DNA of 57,528 nucleotides, taken from NCBI GenBank assembly GCA_016288215.1, contig JAEEYQ010000073.1:1-57528 (forward strand). Reading direction: 5' to 3'. This document shows positions 48,832-57,528 of this stretch, piece after piece. The translations under genes and the position numbers were made by a program. Below the pieces are notes generated by a model. It saw only the letters and a list, made by a program, of their open reading frames with translations, did no database searches and was not told the DNA's origin. This DNA is from Lentisphaeria bacterium. GTDB lineage: Bacteria; Verrucomicrobiota; Lentisphaeria; Oligosphaerales; Oligosphaeraceae. Each line of letters begins with the position of its first letter. Position 1 is the first letter of the stretch.

Positions 48832-51303
48832 CTCCAGCTCATAGACATGGACGCCGTAGGGGGCGAAGGTGTCCTGCAGGACGCCGTTCGTCAGTGGAAG
48901 CTCCCGCTCTTCGAACCAGACGCGGGCGCGGGACATCTTCGGGCAGGCGATTTTCATGGTGACCTCGGCCTTGGCGGAATTGGCGCAAATAAGGAAGAGA
49001 CGATCCTTGTGACATTTGGCCAACACGCTGATGGATGGGAAGTTAAGCGCATCCGTCTGAGGGCCGTCCGTGACGGTGGCCTCCATGGGCGGGCAGTTGT
49101 CTTCAAGCAGGACATCGGACAGGGCGCTCAGCTCTTTGGTCACGCGGCACAGGTTTGCCCATGTCTCTGGCGTATGTGTCGCGCCTTCGAAGCTTTTGGA
49201 GGTATAGGCGAACCAGGTGATGCCGTTGGCGCCGTGGATGATGGCCTCATAGCTCATGACGCGCATCTCGTCGGCGTTGGGGAAGCGGTGCCAGTCGCCG
49301 CCCTTGAAGTTCTGGAGGATGGGCCAGACGGTCTTGACGGGGTTGCCGCTGCGCTCCAGGTCGCGCTTCACGGCCTTCATCTGCTTGATGACAAAGGCCG
49401 CCGCCTCTTCCCGTCCCTGATAGAAGCTGTAGATTTCGGGATGGAAGCCGTCCGTCGAATGGACGAAGGGATAGTAGTTGGAGTAGCCCTGCGGGTTGGG
49501 GCTGACCCAGTCCGCCTGCACGGTAAGATGGTCGGGATCCACAGCGTGGAGGTAGTCGTGCCATTGCTTCATGTCGTCGGGGTTGACGTAGGTGGACGTG
49601 TCGTCGCCGATGTACCATCCCATCATGGCGGGGCTGGAGAACTGGCGGAGGATGTTGCTGAAATTCCAGCTGTAGTTCATGGCGGTGCGGCCGGCGTTGA
49701 TGAACACTTTCATGTCGTGGCGTTCCGCCGCCGCTATGAAGTCCGCCATGGCCTTCGAGCCGTCGTAGGGGTTCTCCATGTAGGTGTGGGCAACGTTGAA
49801 GCCCGCTTCCTTCATGTCGGCGAAGGCCTTGTCGAAGTCATGGTCGTTGAAGTCGCAGGTGTTGACGCCGAACATGCCGATAGGGAAGAAAGAAAGTGTG
49901 GGGGAGAGATGAATGGCGTTGTTTTTTATGGTGACGGTACCGTCGTATAACAGCGAGAAATGGTTCGGCGAGATCCGCTCCGTCACATGGACGAAACGGG
50001 TTTCGTTCGCCTCATTGCCCAGCTCGTCGCGGACGGTGATCTTCAGCACGTGGAAATTTGCGTCGCCGTGAGTCGTTTGGGAGGCCTCGCAGGGCGTCAG
50101 GCCATCGGTGGGCGCGTAGTAAAGGAGGCCGCCCAGAACCCGTTTCAGCTGCGACGTGATGTCCTGTTCGTCCAACGTCACCTTCAGACTGCTCCAGTCA
50201 ATGGCAGAGTCGTCGGTGACTTCAAGCTCCACGGGGGCTTGGGGATCCTTCACTCTGACAGGGGAGATTTGGCGGACCGCTGGAGCCGCTGTATCCACGC
50301 CGCTCCAGTCGGCGTCCACGATTTTGCCGCAGACGACGTTCTTTAGGGCGGGAGTGGCGCCTTTTGCCGCGGTTAAAGTGGCCTCATACCGCAGCCAGCC
50401 GCCCGCAAAGGGGAGTTTGGCGGAATTGGCGCGGGACTTCGCCGTCAGCGGTCCCTCCCATTGGCCATCGGGAACGCCATTGGCGTCGGCGCAGCGGAAC
50501 CATCTAAAGGCAAGTGACGTGCCATCAGGAACATCCGCATCCCACATGACGTTCAGGTCGCTGGCCTTGCCGATCTTTAGAGGACGGGACAGGACCGTGC
50601 AAGTTGGATTGAGCTCTTCGCCTGCCTCGGTGCTCTCAAATTGGATATGGGTATAGAGGATGTACTGCCCTCGCTTCACATTCGGCGCATCGGCGCCCAA
50701 TGTGATGAAGGCTTTGACGGCATTGGCTGGAATTTCGCCTGTGATGACGTTTTCACTGACGCGGTCTCCTCTGACATGAGGAATCGCAAAGTCTTGACGC
50801 CCAACATCTTCGTCATTTGCGTCCTTCCAGTGGATAACGTTCAGGCAACGCTCGCCCCAGCCGCGGTAGTAGACTTGGTTCAGATTCAGATTGGAGCAGA
50901 CGCCCATCGTCAGACGGAAATGGCCGCCTGGCACCACCGCAAAGGGCTGTGTCGAGATGGCGAAGCTAGTGTCGTCCGAAGTCCCCGGCTGGTCGCGGCG
51001 GGTGACCAGAAGGCCTTTCATCCCTTTGATTTCTCCAGGGGCGATTTCCAGCTTGTCTTTGTAATCGTATCGGTTCCATTGACTTGTGAATGCCGCGGCA
51101 TCGGTCATTGTTGTAAAATCGAACTTTAGCCGCGTGACCTGTTTCGGGGCGACGCGCAATGCGCCGTCTTCACCGATGATGCCACCTTCCAGTCTCGTGA
51201 ACGCGTGAGCGGCCGTGTCGGCGGTTTCCGCCGTCGTGAAATGGCGGCAACCGCCAAGAAGCAGAGCGGCAAATGCTGAAATTAGGGAGAGGTGTCTTAT
51301 CAT
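48826..51303 (-). CDS. Lipoprotein glycoside-hydrolase-like protein (paralogue 1)
   Basis: 825 residues. SPII signal with lipobox LLLGGC (about residues 14-19). N-terminal beta-sandwich (LEGGIIGEDGALRVAPKQVTRLKFDF to about 220) resembles carbohydrate-binding modules; a middle beta-region follows (APAVRQISPVRVKDPQAPVELEVTDDSAIDWSSLKVTLD); then a TIM-barrel-like domain from FFPIGMFGVNTCDFNDHDF with MMGWYIGDDTSTYVNPDD, ERSGNPVKTVWPILQNF and YEAIIHGANGITWFAY; and a final small beta domain. It shares this layout and many exact stretches with the protein at 51678. The start follows TAGGAAA. The stop lies in a 7-mer repeat. Substrate unknown. Confidence 0.78.
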   Translation of the reverse strand: MIRHLSLISAFAALLLGGCRHFTTAETADTAAHAFTRLEGGIIGEDGALRVAPKQVTRLKFDFTTMTDAAAFTSQWNRYDYKDKLEIAPGEIKGMKGLLVTRRDQPGTSDDTSFAISTQPFAVVPGGHFRLTMGVCSNLNLNQVYYRGWGERCLNVIHWKDANDEDVGRQDFAIPHVRGDRVSENVITGEIPANAVKAFITLGADAPNVKRGQYILYTHIQFESTEAGEELNPTCTVLSRPLKIGKASDLNVMWDADVPDGTSLAFRWFRCADANGVPDGQWEGPLTAKSRANSAKLPFAGGWLRYEATLTAAKGATPALKNVVCGKIVDADWSGVDTAAPAVRQISPVRVKDPQAPVELEVTDDSAIDWSSLKVTLDEQDITSQLKRVLGGLLYYAPTDGLTPCEASQTTHGDANFHVLKITVRDELGNEANETRFVHVTERISPNHFSLLYDGTVTIKNNAIHLSPTLSFFPIGMFGVNTCDFNDHDFDKAFADMKEAGFNVAHTYMENPYDGSKAMADFIAAAERHDMKVFINAGRTAMNYSWNFSNILRQFSSPAMMGWYIGDDTSTYVNPDDMKQWHDYLHAVDPDHLTVQADWVSPNPQGYSNYYPFVHSTDGFHPEIYSFYQGREEAAAFVIKQMKAVKRDLERSGNPVKTVWPILQNFKGGDWHRFPNADEMRVMSYEAIIHGANGITWFAYTSKSFEGATHTPETWANLCRVTKELSALSDVLLEDNCPPMEATVTDGPQTDALNFPSISVLAKCHKDRLFLICANSAKAEVTMKIACPKMSRARVWFEERELPLTNGVLQDTFAPYGVHVYELEN

Positions 51304-51376
51304 GAATGGGTTTCCTAAAAGGTTAATCGCCGATGCCGATGATGAAACTTGAGTTGGCACACACAAAATATTAAAT

Positions 51377-51404
51377 ACTATATAGTAATAGAGAGAAATC
51401 TCAA
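51377..51404 (-). promoter_or_regulatory. Predicted promoter of the paralogue 1 gene
   Basis: On the minus strand TTGAGA (51399-51404), 16 bases, TATAGT (51377-51382), giving a leader of about 68 bases. The -35 overlaps a TCAAGCCA/TGGCTTGA inverted repeat (51401-51420) that could be an operator. Confidence 0.4.
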
Positions 51405-51460
51405 GCCAACGGTGGCTTGACAATTTCATAGCAGAACGCTCTGTTCCCCATGAGGGGTGT

Positions 51461-51499
51461 TTATTATCCACAGAACACACAGAATAACCAGAAGCGTTC
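51461..51499 (+). repeat. CACAG-rich dispersed repeat, full copy
   Basis: TTATTATCCACAG, AACACACAGAATA, ACCAGAAGCGTTC. Matches 28497-28535 (inverted) over its whole length. Confidence 0.6.
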
Positions 51500-51633
51500 C
51501 GCGGCAGAACGCGGTTCTTTTATGTCATTTGAAGAGAATTAATCCGCGCAACCGACTGTCAGAACAGTGATGGCAAGATCCAGATTCATAGCCAATGGCA
51601 ATTCCAATGAAAAAGGTTCATCTCTATCTTGAA

Positions 51634-51668
51634 ATACATAACTTATTTATAATCAATATGTTATGTAT
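51634..51668. repeat. Palindrome after the paralogue 2 gene
   Basis: ATACATAAC (51634-51642) and GTTATGTAT (51660-51668) are 9-bp perfect arms around an AT-rich 17-base centre (TTATTTATAATCAATAT) that belongs to the 25-bp palindrome family. It lies 10 bases after the minus-strand stop. Confidence 0.6.
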
Positions 51669-51677
51669 CTATAACCG

Positions 51678-54149
51678 CTACTTGCAAATTTCATAGACAT
51701 GGACAGAGCGGGGGGCGAAGGTGTCCTGTAGGATGCCGTTCTTCAGCGGAATCTCACGGTCTTCGAACCAGACTCGGGCGCGGGACATGTTAGGGCAGGG
51801 GAGCTGCACGGCAACTTCTTTATTGGCGGAGTTGGCGCAGATGAGGAAGAGACGATCATTGTGGCGTTTGGCCAACACGCTGATGGAGGGATAGCCAAGA
51901 GAGTCCTTCTGTGGGCCGTCTGTGACGGTCGCCTCGACGGGCAGTCTTTCCTCTTCCAGGAAGACATCCTGGAGGGCGCTCAGTTCGGCGACCAGGCGGC
52001 GCATGTTTTCCCAACTTTCAGGAGTGTCCGTCGCGCCTTTGAAGTCGCCGCTGCCACCGCCGTAGACGAACCACGAGATGCCGTTTGCACCGTGGATGAT
52101 GGCCTCATAGCTCATGACGCGCAGCTCGTCGAAATTCGGAAAGCGGAAATAGCGGTCGCCCATGAAATTCTGGAGGATGGGCCAGATGGTCTTGACGGGC
52201 GAGCCGCTGCGCTGTATGTCCCGCTTGACATCCTCCATGGTCTTGATGACACGGGAAGCGCAAGCCTCGGGTTCTTCACGGTTTTGAATGCAGTAGATTT
52301 CCGGCAGGATGCCATTCGAGGCATGCACGAACGGGAAGTAGTTCGAGTAGCCCTCGGCATTTGGGCTGATCCAGTCCGCCTGAAGGGTGATATGGTCCGG
52401 ATCGGCGTGGCGGAGGGTTTCATGCCACTGACGCAGGTCGCCGGCATTGGTGAAGGTGGCGGTGTCGTCGCCGATATACCATCCCATGATGGCGGGGCTG
52501 GAGAACTGCCGCAGCACATTGGAGAGATTGCCCTTGGAGCCGGCGACTAGGCCACCATTGACGAACACCTTGAGATTTTGGTGCTCCGCCGCTGTGAGAA
52601 ATTCCTGCATTTTGGGGTAGTCTTTGCCATCTTCAGGATCTTCAGGCATGTAAGGATTTGTGGTGTAGGTATGTGCGGCGTTGAAGCCAATCTCCTTTAG
52701 TTCACGGAGGGCGTTTTCGAAATTATTCCCGTTGAAGTCGACTTTCCCGACGCCGAACAGGAAGATGGGGAAGAAAGGTTCTCCATTGACGAGCACGGCG
52801 CCGTCCTTCCGCAAGGTGACATGGTTCGGTGCAAAGCGTTCCGTCACATGAACATAGCAGGGTTGCGAGGCGGTGTTTCCGGCCTCGTCCTGCACGGAGA
52901 TATTCAGAATATGGAAGTTGGAGTCACCGTGTTTCACGGCGGCAGGTTCCAACGGCGCCAGTCCTTCGGAAGGCGTGTAGACCAGTCGGCCGTTGGCTTC
53001 GCGACGGACCTCGGCCGTGATGTCCCTTCCATCAATCGTCACGCGAAGGGTGTTCCAGAGGATGGCGGAATCGTCTGTGACTTCAAATTCCACGGGCGTT
53101 TGCGCGTCTTTCACCCGCACCGACGAAAGTTGGCGGACAATGGGCGGAAGCGTGTCCGCGCCGCTCCATTTTGCGTCCATGACTTTTCCGATGATGATGC
53201 TTTTGAGCACGGGCGTGGCGCCATTGGGAGAAGCGGTCAGTGTGGCTTCGTAGCGCAGCCATCCGTTCTTCCAGGGCAGGCGTGCACCATTGGCAACAGC
53301 GAGAGGCCCTTCCCATTGTCCGTCGGGCTGGCCGTTTTTGTCTTTGCAGTGGAAGAGGTTGATTGCAAGTGCGGATCCATCAGGTACTTCCGCAGCCCAG
53401 AACAGGGATGGACTGCGTCGCCACCATGCGTAGGGGCCGATGGAAATCGGGCGGGAGACGGCTGTGCAGAGGGGATGGAGTGTAGGGGCGGACGGGGTGC
53501 TCTCGAAGCGCACATATGTATAGAGGATATAAGCCTCGTCACTGAAATGCGTCGAATAGGACCCTAGCACGATGGAGGCCTTTGCGGCGTTCGCGGGCAC
53601 GTCGCCGACGATGACGTTGAGGCCGTCGGAATCGCTGCTGACAGAAGGGCCGAACGAAAGGTCAATGCATCCCACGTCGTTGCCTTCTGCATCCTGCCAC
53701 GTGAGTTGGTTCCAGCAGGTCATCCAGCCGCAGTAGTAGGGCAAGTCCAAGTTCAGATTGGACATGGCGCGCAGCGTCAGGCGGAAATGCCCGCCCGGCT
53801 CGACCGTGATGTCGTCAAAATTCACTAGATGATGGGTTTCGCCCGAGGCGTTAGATTGGTTGCGGCTGACGACCAGCAAGCCCTTCTTTCCATTGCGTTC
53901 GCCCAGGCCGATTTCCAGCTTGTCGCCGAGGTTGGTGCCGATTTTCCATTGTCCGGAAGGCGCCGTGAAGTCGTCTTCAAGGCGAGTGATGTACTGTTCG
54001 CCGATGCGCAGGCAGCCATCGTCATCCACCGCGCCGTTCTCCAGCCGCGTAAAGACGCTAAGTGATTGGTGTTGAGCGACTTCCGCCAATACCAGGCTGC
54101 CCATCAGCAGCAGGAAGGCAACAAGTCTTTTCAGTAGACATTGACGCAT
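51678..54149 (-). CDS. Secreted glycoside-hydrolase-like protein (paralogue 2)
   Basis: 823 residues, close paralogue of the protein at 48826 over its full length (shared ILRQFSSPA-MGWYIGDDT, MSYEAIIHGANGI-WF, VLQDTFAP--VHVYE). Here the signal peptide (MRQCLLKRLVAFLLLMGSLVLAEVA) lacks a lipobox, so the protein should be released into the periplasm or outside, unlike the lipid-anchored paralogue. Same domain order: N-terminal beta-sandwich, middle beta region, TIM-barrel-like domain from FFPIFLFGVGKVDFNGNNF, C-terminal beta domain. ATG 54149 is taken because the signal peptide starts there. No catalytic pair could be assigned with confidence. Confidence 0.77.
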   Translation of the reverse strand: MRQCLLKRLVAFLLLMGSLVLAEVAQHQSLSVFTRLENGAVDDDGCLRIGEQYITRLEDDFTAPSGQWKIGTNLGDKLEIGLGERNGKKGLLVVSRNQSNASGETHHLVNFDDITVEPGGHFRLTLRAMSNLNLDLPYYCGWMTCWNQLTWQDAEGNDVGCIDLSFGPSVSSDSDGLNVIVGDVPANAAKASIVLGSYSTHFSDEAYILYTYVRFESTPSAPTLHPLCTAVSRPISIGPYAWWRRSPSLFWAAEVPDGSALAINLFHCKDKNGQPDGQWEGPLAVANGARLPWKNGWLRYEATLTASPNGATPVLKSIIIGKVMDAKWSGADTLPPIVRQLSSVRVKDAQTPVEFEVTDDSAILWNTLRVTIDGRDITAEVRREANGRLVYTPSEGLAPLEPAAVKHGDSNFHILNISVQDEAGNTASQPCYVHVTERFAPNHVTLRKDGAVLVNGEPFFPIFLFGVGKVDFNGNNFENALRELKEIGFNAAHTYTTNPYMPEDPEDGKDYPKMQEFLTAAEHQNLKVFVNGGLVAGSKGNLSNVLRQFSSPAIMGWYIGDDTATFTNAGDLRQWHETLRHADPDHITLQADWISPNAEGYSNYFPFVHASNGILPEIYCIQNREEPEACASRVIKTMEDVKRDIQRSGSPVKTIWPILQNFMGDRYFRFPNFDELRVMSYEAIIHGANGISWFVYGGGSGDFKGATDTPESWENMRRLVAELSALQDVFLEEERLPVEATVTDGPQKDSLGYPSISVLAKRHNDRLFLICANSANKEVAVQLPCPNMSRARVWFEDREIPLKNGILQDTFAPRSVHVYEICK

Positions 54150-54381
54150 AGTGTTGTTCTTTTCTTTTTGAAAATTATGGAGAATGCGATGGCCATGCAA
54201 GGCCTTCATTACTGTAGTGGAGCTATGCTGTTTTGCAAATATCCTCTGCGTGAATATATTAGACATTGAGCTATTCGCAATGAGATGGCTTTGCGCTATT
54301 TTCACGTAAGAGGAGGCGATGCGACAGGCGGAGCTTCCCTATACCATATATTATTGGGAAGGCATGGAACAGGGAACGGTC

Positions 54382-57300
54382 ATGAAACGCTTGTGGGCTT
54401 GTTTGTTTTTGTGTGCATGGGTTACTTCGACGCTCCATTCGGAACCTCTGCGGACGATGCAGGTAGATTCGGAGGGCGTTTTGCGCTATGAAGACAACGG
54501 CGAGGAAGTCGCCTTGTTCGGCGTCAACTACTATCCGCCCTTTTCCATGGACTATCGCCGCCTGAAGCTGCTTGGCATCGACCACAAGAGCGTCATCCGG
54601 CAGGACGTGAATCATTTCAAACGTCTGGGCTTGAGCACGTTGCGCCTCCATTGCTTCGAAAGGGAATTCTGCGACGGGGAGGGCAATTTCCTTGACAACG
54701 AGCATATCGAGCTGTTGGACTATCTGATTGCAGAATGTTCCCAAAACGGCATTTACGTCGTGCTGACACCCATTGCGTGGTGGGGGACGCAGCAGCAGGT
54801 GAAAGGATGCTTCCCGTCACGCTATGCCACCATAGAGGAGATGCTTTCGGACCATCATGCATGGGATTGCATGGCCCGTTTTCTGGAGCAATTTGGGAAG
54901 CATGTAAATCGTTATACGGGATTGCGTTATGCAGACGATCCCGCAATCCCCGTCTTTGAATTGATCAATGAGCCTATCTTCAAGAAGGACACGCCGGAGG
55001 AGGAAATGGTGGCATTTGCCAACGCCTTGGCGGAGGGATTGCGGAAAAGCGGAACGCGCAAGCCGATCTTCTTCAGCGCTTGGCTAGGCAAGGAACACAT
55101 TGTCGCACAGGCAAATGTGGAAGGGGCGACTCATGGCTGGTATCCGGGCGGGCTGCACAACGCAAGGGCCATACAGGAGAATCTGCTGCCGAAACTGGAC
55201 CGCTTCCAAAGGGAGTTTCTGGAGCCGTGCCTTGACAAGAAGGCCAAGATGATTTATGAATTCGATGCGGCCAACGTCAGCCAGACATGCGTCTTTCCTG
55301 CGATGGCAAGGGCGTTCAGGCATGCAGGGGTGCAGATTGCATGCCAATTCCAGTATGATCCGATGGTACTGGCGGACTGCAACGCAAATTGGAGAATCCA
55401 CTATCTGAATCTTGTCTACACGCCGGGCAAGGCCATGGGCTTCGCCATAGCGGCGGAAGTGTTTAAGAAGATTCCAAGAGGTTATGACGCAGGAACTTAT
55501 CCGGACAATAGCCGCTTCGGGCCATTTCGTGTCTCCTATGAGGAGGATTTGTCTGAATGCGTGACGGAGACGGAATTCCTGTATGCGAATGACACGGCGA
55601 CGCGGCCCCCGCGGCCGGAGGCATTGCAGCGCGTGTGGGGCGTGGGCAGCTCCTGCGTCGCGGACTATGGCGGCAACGGCGCCTATTTTCTGGACAGGAC
55701 AGGCGATGGCGAATGGCTGCTGGAAATCTATCCGGATATCGTCCAGATTCAGGATCCATATGCTTCCAACAAGGGGGAGAAAGTGCGCATGTTGCCTGGA
55801 GAGAACGACTTGACACTGTCCCTTCCGGATTTGGGAATGGATTACGTACTGGTGCGCGAAGAGTCCGGTGCGGCGGTGGCGCAGGAAAGCCGCGTCATCC
55901 AGGCGGTGGAAGGGCGTGTGCATGTGCCGTGGGGGCGCTATCGCGCCTATCGTTCACGGGAGAAGATGGCGGAAGCGCAGAACGTGGAGACGGGGCGCCC
56001 CTTTGTGCCGGAAAACGTCCCTGTTCCGCAGGAGACCGCCTTCATGCAAATGGACTATCCGTTTTTTCAAAAATGTCGTAACGACTTGCATGTAAATGCT
56101 TTCGGATATACGGAAAAGAACTGCGATAGACTGGAGCTGTGCATAGCGCCGGAAGGGAGTGCCGAAGAGGCGCTGCATGTTCCGCTATTGAAGAAACGGC
56201 ATGCCAACCAGTATGAAGCCACGGTGCCAGGAGCATGGCTGGACAAGGCAGGAAGCTATCGGCTGTGGATTGAACATGAGGCAGAGGGCAGGGTGCGCGT
56301 CTTCCCGGAAGAGCATGTCGTGCAGGGGATTAGACCAAAGGATGGGCAGACGTGGCCGGCATTTGCCGCATCGGCGGAAGTGCCGTTGCCGAAAGATGTC
56401 AAAGAGGAAGGCTGCCATCCGACGTACCGCTATGTTCCGGAGGAGCAGTGCATCCAGATGACTGCGGAAAAGTTCGAGGGGCGTTCCAGCGCCTGCGCTA
56501 TCAGGCTGAAGCTGCAGGAGCCGCCCGTCGGCGTGCCCGTCACGGCCCTGCGGCTGCTCATGCGCGGCTTCCCGAATACCAATGCGGTGGAAATCGGCCT
56601 TGTGCATGACGACAAGCATGCATACGGGAAGTCGAATATCCTAATGCCTGACTGGCAGGAACTTGAAGTCAATCTGAATGAGCTTGGCATGCTGTGGGAT
56701 ACGGTCGAAGGCAAGGCGGATGCCCATCAGGCGGCCTTCCTGAATCTGGTGACGGGACGATGGCTCTTCCCAAGCCGCGCACACCTGCCACATGGTCTGG
56801 AAATACGACGGGCGGAATGGGTTTTCCATTCGCAGGAATGCCATGTCTTTGTTGAAGAAGAAGATGCGGCGCCAGTTCTGCTTGATTTCGAGAAAGGCCT
56901 CGCGATAGGCGAATGGGGGGAGGATGCCGTCAGCCGCCTGACGACGGGCATGGAGCCGTATCGGCGGGCATGGCAATGGGTGGCCTCCTCCTTTGAAGGC
57001 AGCAAGAATCATGTCAGCAAGAACTTCAGGGCATCGCCTCTCTTCAAATCCATGCTGCGCACCGACAAAAAATATGGATGTCTTGTCATGACGGCGCGGG
57101 CCGTGGGAGATGCAACGACGCAGATCGAAGTCGCTTTCCAGGAAAGAGATGGCAGCGTGTGGGGAATGAACGTGGATTTGACAACGGCCTGGAGAAAAAT
57201 CCGCATCCCCGTCAGCCAGCCGTATTTGTTCAGCCATTGGACAGAGATGCCAAAAGGCAGGGGAGGCGAGGGGGACCATCTGAATCCGCAGGAGATTTCG

Positions 57301-57393
57301 GGCATTTATTTCTGCCTTGGGAAATTCCTTTTCCCGGACACGTGGCGCAATCCCCATGGCGTTGTTATCCAGGATATTAGACTAGAGGAATAA
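54382..57393 (+). CDS. GH5-like secreted glycosidase with C-terminal beta modules
   Basis: 1003 residues. Signal peptide (MKRLWACLFLCAWVTSTLHS), then a clan GH-A TIM barrel at about 40-400: FGVNYYPPF, LGLSTLRLHCFEREFCD, and the acid/base Glu197 in FELINEPIF; Glu293 in MIYEFDAANVSQ is a candidate nucleophile. From about 440 several beta-rich modules follow, ending in a carbohydrate-binding-like domain (MTARAVGDATTQIEVAFQERDG...GIYFCLGKFLFP). AGGGAA precedes ATG 54382; the frame extends upstream without support. Codon choice (more GCA and ATA) appears to differ from neighbouring genes. Divergent from paralogue 2 across a 232-bp gap. Confidence 0.82.
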   Translation: MKRLWACLFLCAWVTSTLHSEPLRTMQVDSEGVLRYEDNGEEVALFGVNYYPPFSMDYRRLKLLGIDHKSVIRQDVNHFKRLGLSTLRLHCFEREFCDGEGNFLDNEHIELLDYLIAECSQNGIYVVLTPIAWWGTQQQVKGCFPSRYATIEEMLSDHHAWDCMARFLEQFGKHVNRYTGLRYADDPAIPVFELINEPIFKKDTPEEEMVAFANALAEGLRKSGTRKPIFFSAWLGKEHIVAQANVEGATHGWYPGGLHNARAIQENLLPKLDRFQREFLEPCLDKKAKMIYEFDAANVSQTCVFPAMARAFRHAGVQIACQFQYDPMVLADCNANWRIHYLNLVYTPGKAMGFAIAAEVFKKIPRGYDAGTYPDNSRFGPFRVSYEEDLSECVTETEFLYANDTATRPPRPEALQRVWGVGSSCVADYGGNGAYFLDRTGDGEWLLEIYPDIVQIQDPYASNKGEKVRMLPGENDLTLSLPDLGMDYVLVREESGAAVAQESRVIQAVEGRVHVPWGRYRAYRSREKMAEAQNVETGRPFVPENVPVPQETAFMQMDYPFFQKCRNDLHVNAFGYTEKNCDRLELCIAPEGSAEEALHVPLLKKRHANQYEATVPGAWLDKAGSYRLWIEHEAEGRVRVFPEEHVVQGIRPKDGQTWPAFAASAEVPLPKDVKEEGCHPTYRYVPEEQCIQMTAEKFEGRSSACAIRLKLQEPPVGVPVTALRLLMRGFPNTNAVEIGLVHDDKHAYGKSNILMPDWQELEVNLNELGMLWDTVEGKADAHQAAFLNLVTGRWLFPSRAHLPHGLEIRRAEWVFHSQECHVFVEEEDAAPVLLDFEKGLAIGEWGEDAVSRLTTGMEPYRRAWQWVASSFEGSKNHVSKNFRASPLFKSMLRTDKKYGCLVMTARAVGDATTQIEVAFQERDGSVWGMNVDLTTAWRKIRIPVSQPYLFSHWTEMPKGRGGEGDHLNPQEISGIYFCLGKFLFPDTWRNPHGVVIQDIRLEE

Positions 57394-57437
57394 GAAATGG
57401 CGAGGTTAACATGGAACAATAAAACGCATTTCCATAA

Positions 57438-57528
57438 TTTCTCCCGACAAATTCCTAATTTCTCATTCCTAATTCCTAATTTCTAATTTCTAATTCCTAA
57501 TTTTCTCCCGACAAATTCCTAATTTCTC
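57438..57528 (-). repeat. 7-mer array flanked by a 27-base direct repeat (window end)
   Basis: TTTCTCCCGACAAATTCC plus the following nine bases occurs identically at 57438-57464 and 57502-57528. Between them are CCTAATT/TCTAATT 7-mers. The array continues past the window edge. It begins 45 bases after the GH5-like stop. Confidence 0.85.

Larger units (their letters stand above)
51304..51677. other. Intergenic region between the two hydrolase paralogues
   Basis: No gene seen. It holds a promoter candidate (51377-51404), a TCAAGCCA-ACGG-TGGCTTGA hairpin (51401-51420), a CCCCATGAGGGG inverted repeat (51446-51457), a CACAG-rich repeat (51461-51499) and a 35-bp palindrome (51634-51668). Confidence 0.5.

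Overview
The window (57.5 kb, roughly 55-60% G+C in genes, AT-rich between them) looks like chromosome of an anaerobic, saccharolytic, Gram-negative-type bacterium. The mix of ordinary housekeeping genes, Tol-type envelope genes, SPII lipoproteins and many orphan glycoside-hydrolase-like proteins (DUF4838, GHL6-like, GH29-like, GH5-like, two tandem 820-residue paralogues) points to the PVC group, most likely Lentisphaerae/Victivallales or a relative. That placement is inference; no rRNA is present. There are no phage, plasmid, transposase or CRISPR genes.

Layout. 1-5913 (minus strand): proS, a two-FHA membrane protein, a primary-type sigma-70 factor, a PaaK-type aryl-CoA ligase and the start of uvrA. 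5914-6793: a long divergent intergenic region holding element A. 6794-11090 (plus): rpsO, pnp, rpmE and prfA, with strong RNA hairpins between them, including a long pnp leader stem-loop. 11163-17367: GNAT, OleA/KASIII-like synthase, a catalytically stripped enolase paralogue, aconitase, a divergent Ser/Thr kinase and a DUF3791-like small protein. 17449-28044: a DUF4838 secreted protein, a small secreted protein, two GNATs, a NeuB-like synthase, a membrane metallophosphoesterase, a 959-residue glycosidase-like protein and an SRAP abasic-site protein. 28045-28737: a second long intergenic region with element B. 28738-42728: a tightly packed plus-strand run gltX, der, maf, dtd, cysE, CHB_HEX_C protein, TPR protein, cysK, tolB, a xylose-isomerase-like pseudoenzyme and rsmI, several joined by ATGA or TGATG overlaps. 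42849-57393: a glycan-utilisation stretch (Gfo/Idh dehydrogenase, GHL6-like, GH29-like, a lipoprotein, two tandem minus-strand hydrolase paralogues, one GH5-like protein).

The most notable find is a 284-285 bp non-coding element present twice (6167-6451 minus, 28166-28449 plus). Each copy has a 17-bp ATTGCA-N5-TGCAAT palindrome at both ends and a 22-bp TTTAGG/CCTAAA palindrome inside. Centre-to-centre spacings are the same to within one base (106.5 and 161.5 versus 106.5 and 160.5), and hand alignment shows the rest is homologous too. Each copy lies upstream of an aminoacyl-tRNA synthetase gene (proS, gltX), in the same orientation as that gene and about 120-170 bp above a predicted promoter.

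The other intergenic spaces carry several further dispersed repeat families: an approximately 25-bp imperfect palindrome (some copies inside reading frames or supplying stop codons), composite arrays of a 7-mer (GAATTAG) next to a 9-mer (CTAGAAGCT), and a CACAG-rich motif. Several proteins keep a recognisable fold but have lost catalytic residues: the enolase-like, xylose-isomerase-like and kinase-like proteins.
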